Counted from the stretch's first letter, positions 1-9,578 are shown. The stretch is DNA of 47,049 nucleotides from Hyphomicrobiales bacterium (GCA_900470445.1 UCAU01000007.1:1-47049), one strand, 5' to 3'. The notes: generated by a model not told the origin, from the letters alone. Numbers and translations are program-made.

Positions 1-75
1 TTGAGAACTCAGGGAACCTCTGTTTTGGATGCCGGAAAGCAAACAGAGGTTCCCGCTTTCGCGGGAATGACATTG
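1..75. repeat. Truncated palindromic intergenic repeat (GTCATTCCCGCGAAAGCGGG family)
   Basis: Positions 43-75 match the right arm of the element at 46652-46743: a GCTTTCGCGGGAATGACATT core followed by GTGG. The preceding part (aaacagaggttcccgc) also corresponds. The left arm is missing, so the window begins inside the element. It lies just downstream of the GH43 gene, which is read leftwards. Confidence 0.7.
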
Positions 76-105
76 TGGATGGCGAGGGGAGGCGGGCTTT
101 CCTCG

Positions 106-1716
106 TCAGACCTCGTAGCGATCCGTCGGGTCCTCGACTGGCCGATAGACAAAATAATCAAAATCAGCGGGACTCGTCGTGCCATTCAGATCATGCGCGG
201 CCATGCCGACAAAGGCGCCGGTGAAGCTGCCATGGGCCTGATGACCCCCGCATTCATCCGAGAGGAGCGAGGCGTCGAGTACCGGACCGATGGGCTGCAA
301 ATCCTGCCCTTCGAGCGCATAGAAGAATTGCAGCTTGGGCCCGCGAATGCTCAGGGCCAGCTTGACCTTGCCTGTGTTGGGAATCTGCACGGGATCGGCC
401 GGGAAGCGCAGATTGCCGTCGGGCCAGCTCATTTCCGAACTCATCAGCAGCAATTCGCGCTGGCCGTCGGAATGCGCGGTGACCGCCAGATAGAAGAAAT
501 TGTAGCGGCTGTAATAGGCGGTAAGGCCCGCCATCGTGCGTTCGTCCGTGGCCGCGAAATCGAGCACGGTTTCCGCATCGTAGGAGAAATGGGTCTGGCG
601 GCGGGCGACAAGGGATTGCTCGAACCAGGAGCCGATCGACTCGCGCCCAAACAGGCGCAGCTTGTCGTTCTGAAGGGCAAAAATCCGTTCCGGCTCGGGC
701 GTGCGCAGCCATTGGAAATCCTTGTGCAGCGCGCCTTCGAACGTATAGCGCTGCTCGGCCCAGTATTTGGCAGTGTCGAATGTGCCAGGCACTTCCACAT
801 GCAGCGAGGGGACCGGGCCGTGTTTCACGTGAATCCAGTCGTCTTCGCCCCAATAGGCTTCCTGAATGGCGGTTTCGCGGCCCAATACGCAGCGGCGGTT
901 CTGCGTAGTGGGGCGGCCGGTCAGATGCACCAGATAGGTCTTGCCCTCGGGCGTTTCGACCAGATCGCCATGCCCGGCGCGCTGCAAAGCGGCAAAGGGC
1001 GCGTCCTTGGAGGTCAGGATGTGCTTGTCGGGATGGGTCTCGTAGGGTCCCCAGATAGTGCGCGAGCGCGCGAAGGTGACGGCGTGGTCATAGGCGGTGC
1101 CGCCTTCGGCGGTCAGCAGATAGTACCAGCCGTTTCGCTTATAGAGATGCGGACCCTCGACCAGTTTGAGATCGGTGCCCTGGTAGATATTCTTGATTGG
1201 GCCGACCAGCTTGCCCTGGGCGGGATCGAATTCCTGCAGCGCGATACCAGCGAATTTCAGCGGGCGCGTGCGGTGATCCCACAGCATGTTGACGAACCAC
1301 TTCTTGCCGTCGTCATCATGGAACAGCGAGGGGTCAAAGCCCGAGGAGTTGGCATAGATCGGATCAGACCAGGGGCCCTCGATGTCGGGCGCGGTGACGA
1401 TGTAATTATGCGCGTCCTTGAACGAGCCGTCCTTGCGCTTGACGTCAGTATAGACCAGCCAGAATTTTTCCCCGTCATGGCTGAGGCAGGGCGCCCAGAC
1501 GCCGCAGCTATCGGGATCGCCGCGCATGTCGAGCTGCGCCTTGCGCGTCAGCGGGCGGGTGACGAGGTCCCAATTGGCAAGGTCCCTGGAATGATGGATC
1601 TGCACGCCCGGGAACCACTCGAAGGTCGAGGTGGCGATGTAATAATCATCTCCCACCCGCAGGATGGACGGGTCGGGATTGAAGCCGGGCAGGATGGGAT
1701 TGGTGATCTGGGGCAT
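106..1716 (-). CDS. Glycoside hydrolase family 43 beta-xylosidase
   Basis: 536 aa, predicted to release xylose from xylo-oligosaccharides. The N-terminal five-bladed beta-propeller carries the GH43 catalytic set at the spacing of the Selenomonas-type xylosidase: D15 in NPDPSI (general base), D128 in SGFDPSLF (pKa modulator) and E187 in VEGPHLY (general acid). A C-terminal beta-sandwich runs from about residue 325 to the end, typical of the two-domain GH43 xylosidases. There is no signal peptide, so it should be cytoplasmic and act on imported oligomers. A GGAGGAAAT ribosome site abuts the ATG. It follows xylA on the same strand across a repeat element, so it is probably in the same xylose regulon. 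Arabinofuranosidase side activity is possible in this family. Confidence 0.9.
   Translation of the reverse strand: MPQITNPILPGFNPDPSILRVGDDYYIATSTFEWFPGVQIHHSRDLANWDLVTRPLTRKAQLDMRGDPDSCGVWAPCLSHDGEKFWLVYTDVKRKDGSFKDAHNYIVTAPDIEGPWSDPIYANSSGFDPSLFHDDDGKKWFVNMLWDHRTRPLKFAGIALQEFDPAQGKLVGPIKNIYQGTDLKLVEGPHLYKRNGWYYLLTAEGGTAYDHAVTFARSRTIWGPYETHPDKHILTSKDAPFAALQRAGHGDLVETPEGKTYLVHLTGRPTTQNRRCVLGRETAIQEAYWGEDDWIHVKHGPVPSLHVEVPGTFDTAKYWAEQRYTFEGALHKDFQWLRTPEPERIFALQNDKLRLFGRESIGSWFEQSLVARRQTHFSYDAETVLDFAATDERTMAGLTAYYSRYNFFYLAVTAHSDGQRELLLMSSEMSWPDGNLRFPADPVQIPNTGKVKLALSIRGPKLQFFYALEGQDLQPIGPVLDASLLSDECGGHQAHGSFTGAFVGMAAHDLNGTTSPADFDYFVYRPVEDPTDRYEV
821..835 (+). promoter_or_regulatory. parS-like motif, copy 1 (inside the GH43 gene)
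   Basis: TGTTTCACGTGAATC. It is one base from the 14-bp ParB-site core GTTTCACGTGAAAC, and the changed base creates GAATC, a GANTC (CcrM) site. It lies inside coding sequence (codons for I-H-V-K-H on the minus strand). Function is inferred only. Confidence 0.4.
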
Positions 1717-1738
1717 ATTTCCTCCTCCCCGCCACCGC

Positions 1739-1836
1739 TTCCCTTCTCCCCTTGTGGGAGAGGTGGCGCGCAGCGCCGGATGAGGGGTCTGCGATGGTTG
1801 AAAGACCCCCTCCCTGGCAGGGAAGGGGTCCGGGTT
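1739..1836. repeat. Mosaic palindromic repeat, copy 1
   Basis: Contains CTTCTCCCCTTGTGGGAGAG and GGATGAGGGGTCT, followed by AGACCCCCTCCCTGGCAGGG. These modules recur at 28621, 31388 and 41181. It fills the gap between xylA and the GH43 gene and could form hairpins in their shared transcript. This copy lacks the TGAAC-loop hairpin. Confidence 0.65.
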
Positions 1837-1840
1837 TGGC

Positions 1841-3148
1841 TTAGACGAAGCGGTTGATCAGGTTTTCGAGATATTCCTGGCGGCCGGACTTGGGCTGCGG
1901 GTTGATGCCATCGGCATGCACCTTGGCGGCGATGTCAGCCAGGCTCAGCTTGCCGGCAAGGATGTCCTGCCCGAGGCCATTGTCCCAGCCGGCATAGCGG
2001 CCATCGAGCAGCTTATCATATTCGCCATCCTCGATCAGGGCGACGGCGCCCTTGAGGCCACGCGCCAGGGTGTCGAGACCCAGGATGTGACCATGCAGCA
2101 GGTCGGCGGGGTCCAGCGACTGGCGGCGCACCTTGGCGTCGAAGTTGAAGCCGCCCTTGCCCAGACCGCCCTGCTTGAGGATGTAGTAGAAGGCCAGAGC
2201 CATTTCGCCCGCATTGTTGGGGAAGTGGTCGGTATCCCAGCCGGACTGCAGATCGTTGCGGTTGGCGTCGACCGAACCGAGCTGGCCCAGCGAAGAGGCA
2301 ACAGCCAGTTCATGCTCGAAGGAGTGACCGGCCAGGAAGGCGTGGCCAACCTCGATATTGCACTTAACCTTCTTTTCGAGGCCGTATTTCTGCAGGAACC
2401 CAAACACCGTGGCGACGTCGAAGTCGTACTGGTGCTTTGATGGCTCCTGTGGCTTGGGCTCGATCAGGATCTGGCCCTTGAAGCCGATCTTTTCGGCGTG
2501 CTCGATGACCAGATGCAGGAAGCGGGCCATCTGGTCCTGCTCCTGGCCGATCTTGGTATTGAGCAGGGTTTCGTAGCCTTCGCGGCCGCCCCAGAGCACA
2601 TAATTCTCGCCGCCCAGTTCATGGGTCAGCTCGAGCACGGCCTTCACCTGACCGGCGGCATAGGCGAAGATTTCCGGATCGGGATTGGTCGCGGCGCCCG
2701 CCATATAGCGGCGGTTGGAGAACAGGTTCGCCGTGCCCCAGAGCAACTTCTTGCCGCTTTCCTGCATCTTGGCAGCGATGATGTCGCCAATGACGCGCAG
2801 GTTCTTGTTGCTCTCCTCGAGCGTTGCGCCTTCGGGGGCCACGTCAACGTCGTGGAAGGCGAAGAAGGGCACGTCGATCAGGTTGAAGAATTCAAAGGCC
2901 ACTTCGGCCTTGAGCTTGGCGCCTTCGAGACCCTTGTCGAACCAGGGGCGGTCGAAAGTGCGGCCGCCGAACGGGTCGCCGCCTTCCTGCGCAAAGGTGT
3001 GCCAATAGGCGATGGCCGGGCGGATATGGTCTTCCATCCGCTTGCCGGCGATCACTTCGTCCTTGTTGTAATGACGATAGGCCAGCGGGTTCTTGCTGGC
3101 AGGGCCTTCATACTTGACCTGGCTCAGGCCCTTGAAAAAATCACTCAC
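1841..3148 (-). CDS. xylA: Xylose isomerase
   Basis: 435 aa. It converts D-xylose to D-xylulose, the first step of the isomerase pathway. The TIM-barrel active site is visible: H99 and D102 in [12 protein letters not shown], the metal-binding [15 protein letters not shown] segment and DTDHFP. The length matches the usual 435-440 aa. I place the start at a GTG ([10 protein letters not shown]) because it has a GAGGAGG ribosome site and overlaps the xylB stop as GTGA. The frame stays open for another 50 codons upstream, but that stretch reads through xylB and does not look like XylA. It is translationally coupled to xylB and followed by the GH43 gene. Confidence 0.97.
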   Translation of the reverse strand: MSDFFKGLSQVKYEGPASKNPLAYRHYNKDEVIAGKRMEDHIRPAIAYWHTFAQEGGDPFGGRTFDRPWFDKGLEGAKLKAEVAFEFFNLIDVPFFAFHDVDVAPEGATLEESNKNLRVIGDIIAAKMQESGKKLLWGTANLFSNRRYMAGAATNPDPEIFAYAAGQVKAVLELTHELGGENYVLWGGREGYETLLNTKIGQEQDQMARFLHLVIEHAEKIGFKGQILIEPKPQEPSKHQYDFDVATVFGFLQKYGLEKKVKCNIEVGHAFLAGHSFEHELAVASSLGQLGSVDANRNDLQSGWDTDHFPNNAGEMALAFYYILKQGGLGKGGFNFDAKVRRQSLDPADLLHGHILGLDTLARGLKGAVALIEDGEYDKLLDGRYAGWDNGLGQDILAGKLSLADIAAKVHADGINPQPKSGRQEYLENLINRFV

Positions 3149-4608
3149 GAAATTGCCTCCTCGATGGCAGGGTAAAGGGCGCGATAGCGCGCATATTGAT
3201 CGGAATAGGCGGCCGACAGGGATGTGTCGGGCGCGATGACGGTCTTGATCGGCGGCATGGTCATGATGTCGGCCGGGCTGGCCCCGGTCGCGGCGCAAAG
3301 GCCGAGCCGGGCGGCGCCCAGCGCGCCACCAAAATCGCCATCCTCGGGGAGGGCGATTTCCATGTCGAGATTGGTCGCCAGCAGCTTGAGCCAGAGCGCG
3401 GATTTACTGCCGCCGCCGACGGCCAGCAGGCGGTCGATCCTGGTGCCGGCATCGGACAGGACACGCTGGCAATCGCGCATGGCAAAGGTCACGCCTTCCA
3501 TCACAGCCTGGGCCAATTGCGCCGGCTCGGTGCTCTGGCTGAGGCCGGTGAAGGAGCCGCGCGCCCTAGCATTGTTATGCGGGGTGCGCTCGCCCGACAG
3601 GTAGGGCAGGAAGATTTCCTCGCCCGGCCCTTTGAACTGGGCTTCGGCGGCGCGGGAAAGATCGGCCTGTTTCTGGCCGGTAATGCGCGAGAGCCAATTG
3701 AGGCTATCGGTGGCCGACAGGATCACCCCCATCTGGTGCCAGGTATCGGGAATGGCGTGGCAGAAGGCGTGTACGGCGCCCTTGGTATTGGGGCGAAACT
3801 TATCGTTGGAAACGAACAGCACGCCCGACGTGCCCAGCGACACAAAGCCTTCGCCGGGCCGGATGGCGCCGATGCCGCAGGCCGAAGCGGCATTGTCACC
3901 AGCGCCGCCGGCAATGACCACATCGCCCGACATGCCCCAGCGAGCAGCGAATTCGCGCTTGAGATTGGCCGAAGGGGCCGAGCCTTCAACCAGGCGCGGC
4001 ATATGCGAGCGGTTCAGCCCGGTTACGGCCAGCAATTCATCGGACCAGTCGCGCTTGGCCACATCGAGCCACAGCGTGCCGGCGGCGTCGGACATGTCCT
4101 CGACATGCTCACCGCTCAGCAACAACCGCACATAGGCCTTGGGCAGCAGCACCTTGGCGATTCTGGCGTAAATGTCCGGCTCGTGCTTGCGCACCCAGGC
4201 GATCTTGGGGGCGGTAAAGCCGGGCATGGCGATATTGCCGGCAATGTCGCGCAGGGAGGGAAGGGCGGCTTCCATCTCGAGGCATTCGGCAGCCGAGCGG
4301 CCGTCGTTCCACAGAATGCAGGGCCGCAGCACTTCGTCGTCCTTGCCCAGCAAGGTGGCACCATGCATGTGGCCGGAAAGGCCAATGCCGCGCACCTTGG
4401 CGAGATCAGCTCCGTGGCTGGCCTTGAGCTTGTCCACAGCGGCCAGCGTTGCCGTCCACCAATCATTGGGGTTCTGTTCGGACCAGCCGGGATGGGGGCG
4501 CACGGGCTCGACGGCGGGGGCCGAAGCGTCGCCAACAGGCTTGCCATTATCGTCGATCAGCAACGCCTTGACGCCGGATGTGCCGATATCGATGCCGAGA
4601 AAAGTCAT
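3145..4608 (-). CDS. xylB: Xylulokinase (FGGY carbohydrate kinase)
   Basis: 487 aa. It phosphorylates D-xylulose with ATP to xylulose 5-phosphate for the pentose phosphate pathway. The N-terminal FGGY domain begins with the nucleotide-binding [23 protein letters not shown] and [12 protein letters not shown] contact the sugar. [15 protein letters not shown] carries the catalytic Asp, and [11 protein letters not shown] is the second nucleotide-binding motif. Full length for the family. It is first of the two-gene xylBA unit, and its TGA overlaps the xylA GTG. Upstream is a 91-bp gap to the LacI-type regulator gene on the same strand. An imperfect palindrome, ATGAGG-CACGTA-CCTCAT, lies right at its start codon (about 4607-4624). 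Confidence 0.96.
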   Translation of the reverse strand: MTFLGIDIGTSGVKALLIDDNGKPVGDASAPAVEPVRPHPGWSEQNPNDWWTATLAAVDKLKASHGADLAKVRGIGLSGHMHGATLLGKDDEVLRPCILWNDGRSAAECLEMEAALPSLRDIAGNIAMPGFTAPKIAWVRKHEPDIYARIAKVLLPKAYVRLLLSGEHVEDMSDAAGTLWLDVAKRDWSDELLAVTGLNRSHMPRLVEGSAPSANLKREFAARWGMSGDVVIAGGAGDNAASACGIGAIRPGEGFVSLGTSGVLFVSNDKFRPNTKGAVHAFCHAIPDTWHQMGVILSATDSLNWLSRITGQKQADLSRAAEAQFKGPGEEIFLPYLSGERTPHNNARARGSFTGLSQSTEPAQLAQAVMEGVTFAMRDCQRVLSDAGTRIDRLLAVGGGSKSALWLKLLATNLDMEIALPEDGDFGGALGAARLGLCAATGASPADIMTMPPIKTVIAPDTSLSAAYSDQYARYRALYPAIEEAIS

Positions 4609-4699
4609 GAGGCACGTACCTCATTGGCGGTCACAAACAACATCTGAACGTCCTCCCGGCCCATTTTCGGGCCACGCCGGTTTGGTGATGGCGTGCTTC

Positions 4700-5743
4700 T
4701 TAGCGCAGATTGTCGCGCAGGAAAATCCCGATTTCAATGGGGGCGTTACCGGAAAGCCCATTGCCGCCCAAAGCCAGGGCCCGCGCCGCCGCAATCGCCT
4801 GGCGAATTTCGCCGTCCGGATTCTGGTCGAGCACCACGTCAATCGCCCCGCCCACCAGGCCTTGCCGCGTGGCGGCGGTCAATTCATGGGCGATGACGCG
4901 GATGGCGCCGGCCCGGCCGGAGCTCTCCAGCGCCTTGACCAGCCCGGTATTGCCCGCGCCCAGATTGTAGAGCCCGGCAAGATCGGGGTGCTCAACGAGG
5001 AGCGCGGCGACGATTGATTCGGTCTGTGAGGCTTCGTCATGCCCCTCGAGCGGCCCCACCACGGTGACGGCAGGAAATTCGGCGGCCAATGCCGCATGAA
5101 AGCCAGCCAGGCGATCGGAGTGATCGCGCAGATGCAGCGAGCCGGCGATCAGTGCCACCTTACCGCCCTGCGGCAGGAACCGGCCGAGCAGCGAGGCCGC
5201 GGTGCGGCCGGCCGCGACATTGTCGATGCCGATGAAATGGCGGCGCTGCGAACCGGGCAGGTCCGAGACCAAAGTGAGCACGGCAATATCGCGCCGGCTG
5301 GCAGCGTCGACAGCGGCCAGCACAGCCGGATCTTCTCCCGCCACGATGACAGCGCAATCGCAGGTTTTTGCGTCAAGCCCATCCAGCGCCCGGGCCAGGG
5401 CCGCTCCATCCAGCGCCTTGACCCGCAAAATCTGGATATGCACCCGATCGCTCAGCGCCGGCGCCGTCCAGCGCTCGATCGCCTCGGCAAGGCTGGCCAT
5501 GAAGGCGTTGGAGCCATCGGGGATGATGAAGGTAACGCCGATGTCGCGGGCGCGGGCCAATAGCGACGCCGACAGATCGCGGTGAAAGCCGATCTCGGCA
5601 ATGGCCGCTTCGACCTTTTCAACGGTGGCGGCGCGTACGCCGGGACGCCCATTGAGCACGCGATCGACCGTGGCCAGCGATACGCCCGCCACCCGCGCCA
5701 CGTCATGGACGGTGACGCGCCGTCTGCCAGCGATCTCATTCAC
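4700..5743 (-). CDS. LacI-family transcriptional regulator, probable xylose-regulon control
   Basis: 347 aa. The N-terminal LacI helix-turn-helix is clear (VTVHDVARVAGVSLATVDRVL, hinge to about residue 60). It is followed by a periplasmic-binding-protein-like sensor domain from about residue 65 to the end, with SLLGRFLPQGGKVALIAGS in its middle. It lies upstream of xylB on the same strand and diverges from the aldose epimerase gene, so a sugar effector linked to xylose metabolism is a reasonable inference. The operator was not located. The start is supported by GGAAGGAAAG upstream of the ATG. Confidence 0.9.
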   Translation of the reverse strand: MNEIAGRRRVTVHDVARVAGVSLATVDRVLNGRPGVRAATVEKVEAAIAEIGFHRDLSASLLARARDIGVTFIIPDGSNAFMASLAEAIERWTAPALSDRVHIQILRVKALDGAALARALDGLDAKTCDCAVIVAGEDPAVLAAVDAASRRDIAVLTLVSDLPGSQRRHFIGIDNVAAGRTAASLLGRFLPQGGKVALIAGSLHLRDHSDRLAGFHAALAAEFPAVTVVGPLEGHDEASQTESIVAALLVEHPDLAGLYNLGAGNTGLVKALESSGRAGAIRVIAHELTAATRQGLVGGAIDVVLDQNPDGEIRQAIAAARALALGGNGLSGNAPIEIGIFLRDNLR

Positions 5744-5862
5744 GGCACTTTCCTTCCCTCATTGTGCGTACACTCGACACCGCCCGAGAAAAGGTCAAGT
5801 CCGACATTGCAGGGCGCCGAGAAAGCGCGCTAGACCATAGCGCCAAAACCTGGAGGGGCAGC

Positions 5863-6873
5863 ATGACCATTGCGGTATCGACATTCGGCGAACACGCAGG
5901 CAAGCGGGTGGATCAGTTCCGCTTGGTGAGCGATACGGGCGTTGAAGTCGACCTGATCGGCTATGGCGTGGTGGTGCGCGACTGGCGCGTGCCGGTGGCC
6001 GGGGCCCCGCGCTCGGTGGTGCTGGGATTCGACAATTTCGACGCCTATCCCGCCCATAGCCCGCATTTGGGTTCGCTGGCCGGGCGCGTCGCCAACCGCA
6101 TCAAGAATGCCTCCTTCGATCTCGATGGAAAAACCTACAACCTGCCCGCAAATGCCGGCAGCCTGCAATTGCATGGCGGCGAGCAGGGTCTGGGACGGCA
6201 GGTGTGGGACGGGGAAGTGGACGAAGCCAATACCGCCGTGCGCTTCACCCATTTCAGCCCGGACGGCGCGATGGGCTATCCCGGCAATGTCAATTTCACC
6301 GCGACCTACCGGCTCAAGGGCCATCGCCTGTTGCTGGAGCTGACCGCAACGACCGATCGGGCCACCCCGATCAGCCTGGTACAGCATCAATATTTCAACC
6401 TGGGCACATCAGCCGATGTGCTCGACCATACCATCCAGGTCAATTCGTCGGCCTATACCCAATTGGGCGAGGACCTGGCGCCAACCGGCGCCATCCTGCC
6501 ATCGGCCGGCACGCCTTATGACCTGCGCCAGCCGCGCAGCATGCGCGACGGCAATGGCGCGCCGGTGGATTACGACATCGGCATGGTGCTCGACACCGGC
6601 CGCAATCATGCCGATCCGATCGCCACCGTAGTCGGACCGGACCAGGCGCTGACGCTCAAGCTGTGGAGCGACCGGCCGGGCGTGCAGGTTTACAATGGCG
6701 TCTGGACCGACATTCCGGTGCCGGGCCTGAATGGCAAGCATTATGGCAAACATGCCGGCTTCTGCCTTGAGGACCAGGCCTTTGCCGATGCGGTGCACAA
6801 TCCGCATTTCCCCAATGTGATCTATTCGCCCGACCGCCCCTATAGCCATTGGTGCGAGTTCGAGATCGCCTGA
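5863..6873 (+). CDS. Aldose 1-epimerase (galactose mutarotase family)
   Basis: 336 aa. It interconverts alpha and beta anomers of aldoses. The family signature GSLAGRVANRI is followed by H104 in LQLHGGEQGLG and H175 in LVQHQYFNLG (general acid), with E303 in CLEDQAF as the general base. The chosen ATG follows TGGAGGGGCAGC; an upstream in-frame start at 5764 has no such site. It diverges from the LacI-type gene across about 120 bp, so both could be read from one regulated region. The context favours xylose as substrate over galactose. No galETK genes are nearby. Confidence 0.92.
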   Translation: MTIAVSTFGEHAGKRVDQFRLVSDTGVEVDLIGYGVVVRDWRVPVAGAPRSVVLGFDNFDAYPAHSPHLGSLAGRVANRIKNASFDLDGKTYNLPANAGSLQLHGGEQGLGRQVWDGEVDEANTAVRFTHFSPDGAMGYPGNVNFTATYRLKGHRLLLELTATTDRATPISLVQHQYFNLGTSADVLDHTIQVNSSAYTQLGEDLAPTGAILPSAGTPYDLRQPRSMRDGNGAPVDYDIGMVLDTGRNHADPIATVVGPDQALTLKLWSDRPGVQVYNGVWTDIPVPGLNGKHYGKHAGFCLEDQAFADAVHNPHFPNVIYSPDRPYSHWCEFEIA

Positions 6874-6900
6874 GCGGCACGAGCCTGCGACAGAATCTGG

Positions 6901-6926
6901 CAGCAGTGATACCCGAATCACTGCTG
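6901..6926. terminator. Perfect 10-bp hairpin after the epimerase gene
   Basis: Arms CAGCAGTGAT and ATCACTGCTG with a 6-nt loop (acccga), 27 bases after the stop codon. There is no T-tract, so it may be a weak or Rho-assisted terminator, or an mRNA-stabilising hairpin. Confidence 0.4.
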
Positions 6927-6999
6927 CCACGGCCTGTCAGCACGCGTGAATGAAGCTTTCCTCATGATGCCGCGTTGCTGCGACATGAGGAGAGACGAC

Positions 7000-8115
7000 A
7001 TGACCCCTTTCACCATCGCTGTTTCCGACGCCGATCTTGCCGATCTCAAAGACCGGCTCGCCCGCACCCGGTTTCCCCATATCCTGCCCGATGCCGGCTG
7101 GGGCGATGGCATAGACGACAACTTCCTGCGCGATTTTGTTGCCTATTGGGGCACGCGCTACGATTGGCGCGCCGCCGAAGCCAGGCTCAACGCTTTCCCC
7201 CAATTCACCGAGGTGATCGCGGGCGAGCTGGTGCATTTCGTGCATGTGCGCGGCCGCGGCCAGACCAATGTGCCACTCCTCTTGGCCAATGGCTGGCCAT
7301 CCAATTTCGTCGAATTGCTGCCGCTGGTGCCGCTGCTTACCGAGCCGGTCGATGGCGTGGCGTTTGACGTGATCATTCCCTCGCTGCCCGGCTTTGGCTT
7401 TTCCGGCAAGCCCAGCCGGCCCGGCATGAACCTGACCCGGGTCGCCCCGCTCTGGGCCGAGCTGATGAGCCGCCTCGATTATCCAAAATTTCTCGTATCC
7501 GGCTCCGATCTGGGCGCTGGCGCGGTGATGGCGCTGGTGCGCGACTTTCCCGACCGGCTGATCGGAGCGCATTACATCAATGTCTATTTCGGTTTTCCCA
7601 AGCCGGACGATCTCTCGCCCGAGGAAAAGGCCTATGTCGAGCGCGGCAATTACTGGGCCTTTGCCGAGGGCGCCTATGCCATGATCCAGGCCACCAAACC
7701 CGCCACGCTCGCCGTCGGCCTCAACGATTCCCCGGCCGGGCTCGCCGCCTGGATCCTCGAAAAATATCGCACCTGGTCGGATAATGGTGGCGATATCAGC
7801 AATGCCTTCGAGTTCGAAGATCTGGCCACCATTCTCTCGGTCTATTGGTTCACCCAGACGATCGGCTCCTCCGTGCGGCTCTACAAGGAGGCTTTTGCCG
7901 ATGCCGAATTGCCCAAAAAACCGCCCCGGCACGACGTGCCCCATGCCATTCTCGTGCCGCCCGCCGACAATCCGGCGCCGCGCGCCTGGGGCGAACGCAA
8001 TCTCTGGAATATCGTGCGCTGGACCGAACTGAGCCAAGGCGGCCATTTCCCGGCGCTCGAAGTGCCCGAGGCGATGGCCCACGACATCCGTGCGTTTCAT
8101 GGCCAGATCGCGTAA
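7000..8115 (+). CDS. Epoxide-hydrolase-like alpha/beta hydrolase
   Basis: 371 aa. The N-terminal lid domain of the microsomal/juvenile-hormone epoxide hydrolase type (about residues 1-105: MTPFTIAVSDADLADLKDRL, PQFTEVIAGELVHFVHVRG) precedes an alpha/beta-hydrolase core. The nucleophile elbow is SGSDLGAGAV, with D170 as the expected nucleophilic Asp, and H349 in SQGGHFPALE is the expected base. One oddity is that the oxyanion motif usually written HGWP reads NGWP here (residues 97-100). The start is chosen for GAGGAGAGACGAC before the ATG. The natural substrate is unknown; detoxification of epoxides is only a family-based guess. Confidence 0.85.
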   Translation: MTPFTIAVSDADLADLKDRLARTRFPHILPDAGWGDGIDDNFLRDFVAYWGTRYDWRAAEARLNAFPQFTEVIAGELVHFVHVRGRGQTNVPLLLANGWPSNFVELLPLVPLLTEPVDGVAFDVIIPSLPGFGFSGKPSRPGMNLTRVAPLWAELMSRLDYPKFLVSGSDLGAGAVMALVRDFPDRLIGAHYINVYFGFPKPDDLSPEEKAYVERGNYWAFAEGAYAMIQATKPATLAVGLNDSPAGLAAWILEKYRTWSDNGGDISNAFEFEDLATILSVYWFTQTIGSSVRLYKEAFADAELPKKPPRHDVPHAILVPPADNPAPRAWGERNLWNIVRWTELSQGGHFPALEVPEAMAHDIRAFHGQIA

Positions 8116-8199
8116 TTCTGGCGCCGCGACACCGGCCATGCAGACGCTTGGCTCCGTCCCGGGAATCTGGCATCCAAGGGCGCCAGAGGAGAACGAACC

Positions 8200-8895
8200 A
8201 TGGACAAGACCGAGCGGCTCTTCGCCGTCATGGATGCGCTGCGACGCCATCGCCGGCCGGTCACGGCTGCCGCTTTGGCCGAGGAACAGGGCGTTTCCGT
8301 GCGCACGCTGTATCGCGACGTGCAGACGCTTATCGGGCTTGGGGCGCCCATCGATGGTGAGGCGGGGGTGGGCTATATGCTGAAACCCGGCTTCTTCCTG
8401 CCGCCCCTGATGTTCACGCCCGAAGAACTCGAGGCCCTGGTGCTGGGTGCCCGCTGGGTGGGCGCGCAACCCGATGACGGGCTGGGCGCGGCGGCACAGA
8501 ATGCCCTGGCCAAGATCGCCACCGCCTCGCCCGAGGATTTGCGCGACCGCATCAACGATACCGGCCTATGGCCGGTGGCGGTGTGGAGCAACAAGACCCC
8601 CATGCCGGTACTGGGCCAGGTGCGGCAGGCCATGCGGACCGAAAAAGCGCTGCATATTTGCTATGAAGATGAAAGCGGGCGGCCCAGCGAGCGCGCCATC
8701 TGGCCGGTGCAACTGGCATATTACGAAGGCAAGCAGGTCATCGCCGCCTGGTGTTGCCTGCGCCAGGCCTTCCGCAATTTCCGCACCGACCGCATCGTGT
8801 CGCTGCTGATGACCGAGGACCGCTACGGCAAGCGCCGCGCCATGCTGGAACGCGAATGGCGCGAGGTACTGGCCACGGAACGGCGTGGCGAGTGA
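8200..8895 (+). CDS. YafY-type HTH/WYL-domain transcriptional regulator
   Basis: 231 aa. An N-terminal winged helix (residues 1-60, recognition segment SVRTLYRDVQTLIGLG) is followed by a WYL sensor domain (about residues 120-225, with WPVQLAYYEGKQVIAAWC and RTDRIVSL). The family is DeoR-like in its DNA-binding part, and many members respond to nucleic acids or small ligands. The ATG follows AGAGGAGAACGAACC. It lies 84 bp downstream of the epoxide-hydrolase-like gene in the same direction. Co-transcription and local regulation are plausible but not shown. Confidence 0.88.
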   Translation: MDKTERLFAVMDALRRHRRPVTAAALAEEQGVSVRTLYRDVQTLIGLGAPIDGEAGVGYMLKPGFFLPPLMFTPEELEALVLGARWVGAQPDDGLGAAAQNALAKIATASPEDLRDRINDTGLWPVAVWSNKTPMPVLGQVRQAMRTEKALHICYEDESGRPSERAIWPVQLAYYEGKQVIAAWCCLRQAFRNFRTDRIVSLLMTEDRYGKRRAMLEREWREVLATERRGE

Positions 8896-8915
8896 GCCAG
8901 CGGCAAGCCGCACTC

Positions 8916-8929
8916 GTTTCACGTGAATC
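8916..8929 (+). promoter_or_regulatory. parS-like motif, copy 2
   Basis: GTTTCACGTGAATC between the convergent WYL-regulator and DUF1294 genes. Its right half includes two bases of the DUF1294 stop codon. It contains one GANTC site. Confidence 0.45.
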
Positions 8930-9578
8930 AGCCGAACAGATTGAGCAGGTTCGCCAGATCATCCGGCGCGATGCGGCCAATCGCTATGCCGCCGAGCCAG
9001 AGCGCATGCAGGCCGGCCAGGCACCAGGTGAACAGCGCAAAGCCGGGCTTGGCCGTTTTGTGGCGAAACCGGCTTTGCGCCAATAGGCCCCCAATGATGC
9101 CAAAACCCAGATCAATGCTGTGCAGCATGGTTTCCGAAATGCGCCATTGATTGGTCCGGGCATAGTGCTTGTCGGTGGCATAAAGCCCGAAGGACAAGGC
9201 GCCCATCCCAAGATAGCCGGCCCCCAGCCAGAGCGGCGCGAGACCCAGCGCCAGGTCATAAGTGAGCAAAACCAATAGACCCACGGCAAGCCAGGGCCGC
9301 GGATCGAAACGCTGCTCATTGGCGACCGGCGGCAGGCCGCACGATCGCACGGCCCGGGTCGGGGCGGGGTTGGCACCCCGGATGCGAGCGTTGATTGCAC
9401 GCGGGCGACCTTGCGCATCAACGCCGGTGTCGAAATCGAGCTGATCGCCAATCAGCGGACGCGTAGCGATGCGGCTGATGGATTTGATATGGACGAAATA
9501 GCGCTCGCCTTCGGCATCGCGGATGAAACCGAAGCCGCGATCATCGTTCCAGTCGACCAATTGCCCACTTTTGCGCAT
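8928..9578 (-). CDS. Cold-shock-domain/DUF1294 membrane protein
   Basis: 216 aa. An N-terminal cold-shock domain (residues 1-65: GQLVDWNDDRGFGFI, then YFVHIKSI, the RNP-type nucleic-acid-binding surface) is joined by a linker to a C-terminal DUF1294 domain with about four hydrophobic segments. That domain contains ALSFGLYATDKHYARTNQWRISE and the HSIDLGFGIIGGLLAQ stretch. The fusion puts a single-strand nucleic-acid-binding domain on the inner face of the membrane. The ATG at 9578 is chosen for GCGGAGGCAGAAC upstream. The function of this domain pairing is not established as far as I know. Confidence 0.88.
   Translation of the reverse strand: MRKSGQLVDWNDDRGFGFIRDAEGERYFVHIKSISRIATRPLIGDQLDFDTGVDAQGRPRAINARIRGANPAPTRAVRSCGLPPVANEQRFDPRPWLAVGLLVLLTYDLALGLAPLWLGAGYLGMGALSFGLYATDKHYARTNQWRISETMLHSIDLGFGIIGGLLAQSRFRHKTAKPGFALFTWCLAGLHALWLGGIAIGRIAPDDLANLLNLFG

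Noticed and set aside
1..1857. A 618-codon open frame antisense to the GH43 gene
   Set aside because: It spans a truncated repeat, the whole GH43 gene and another repeat; GH43 motifs on the other strand are unambiguous.
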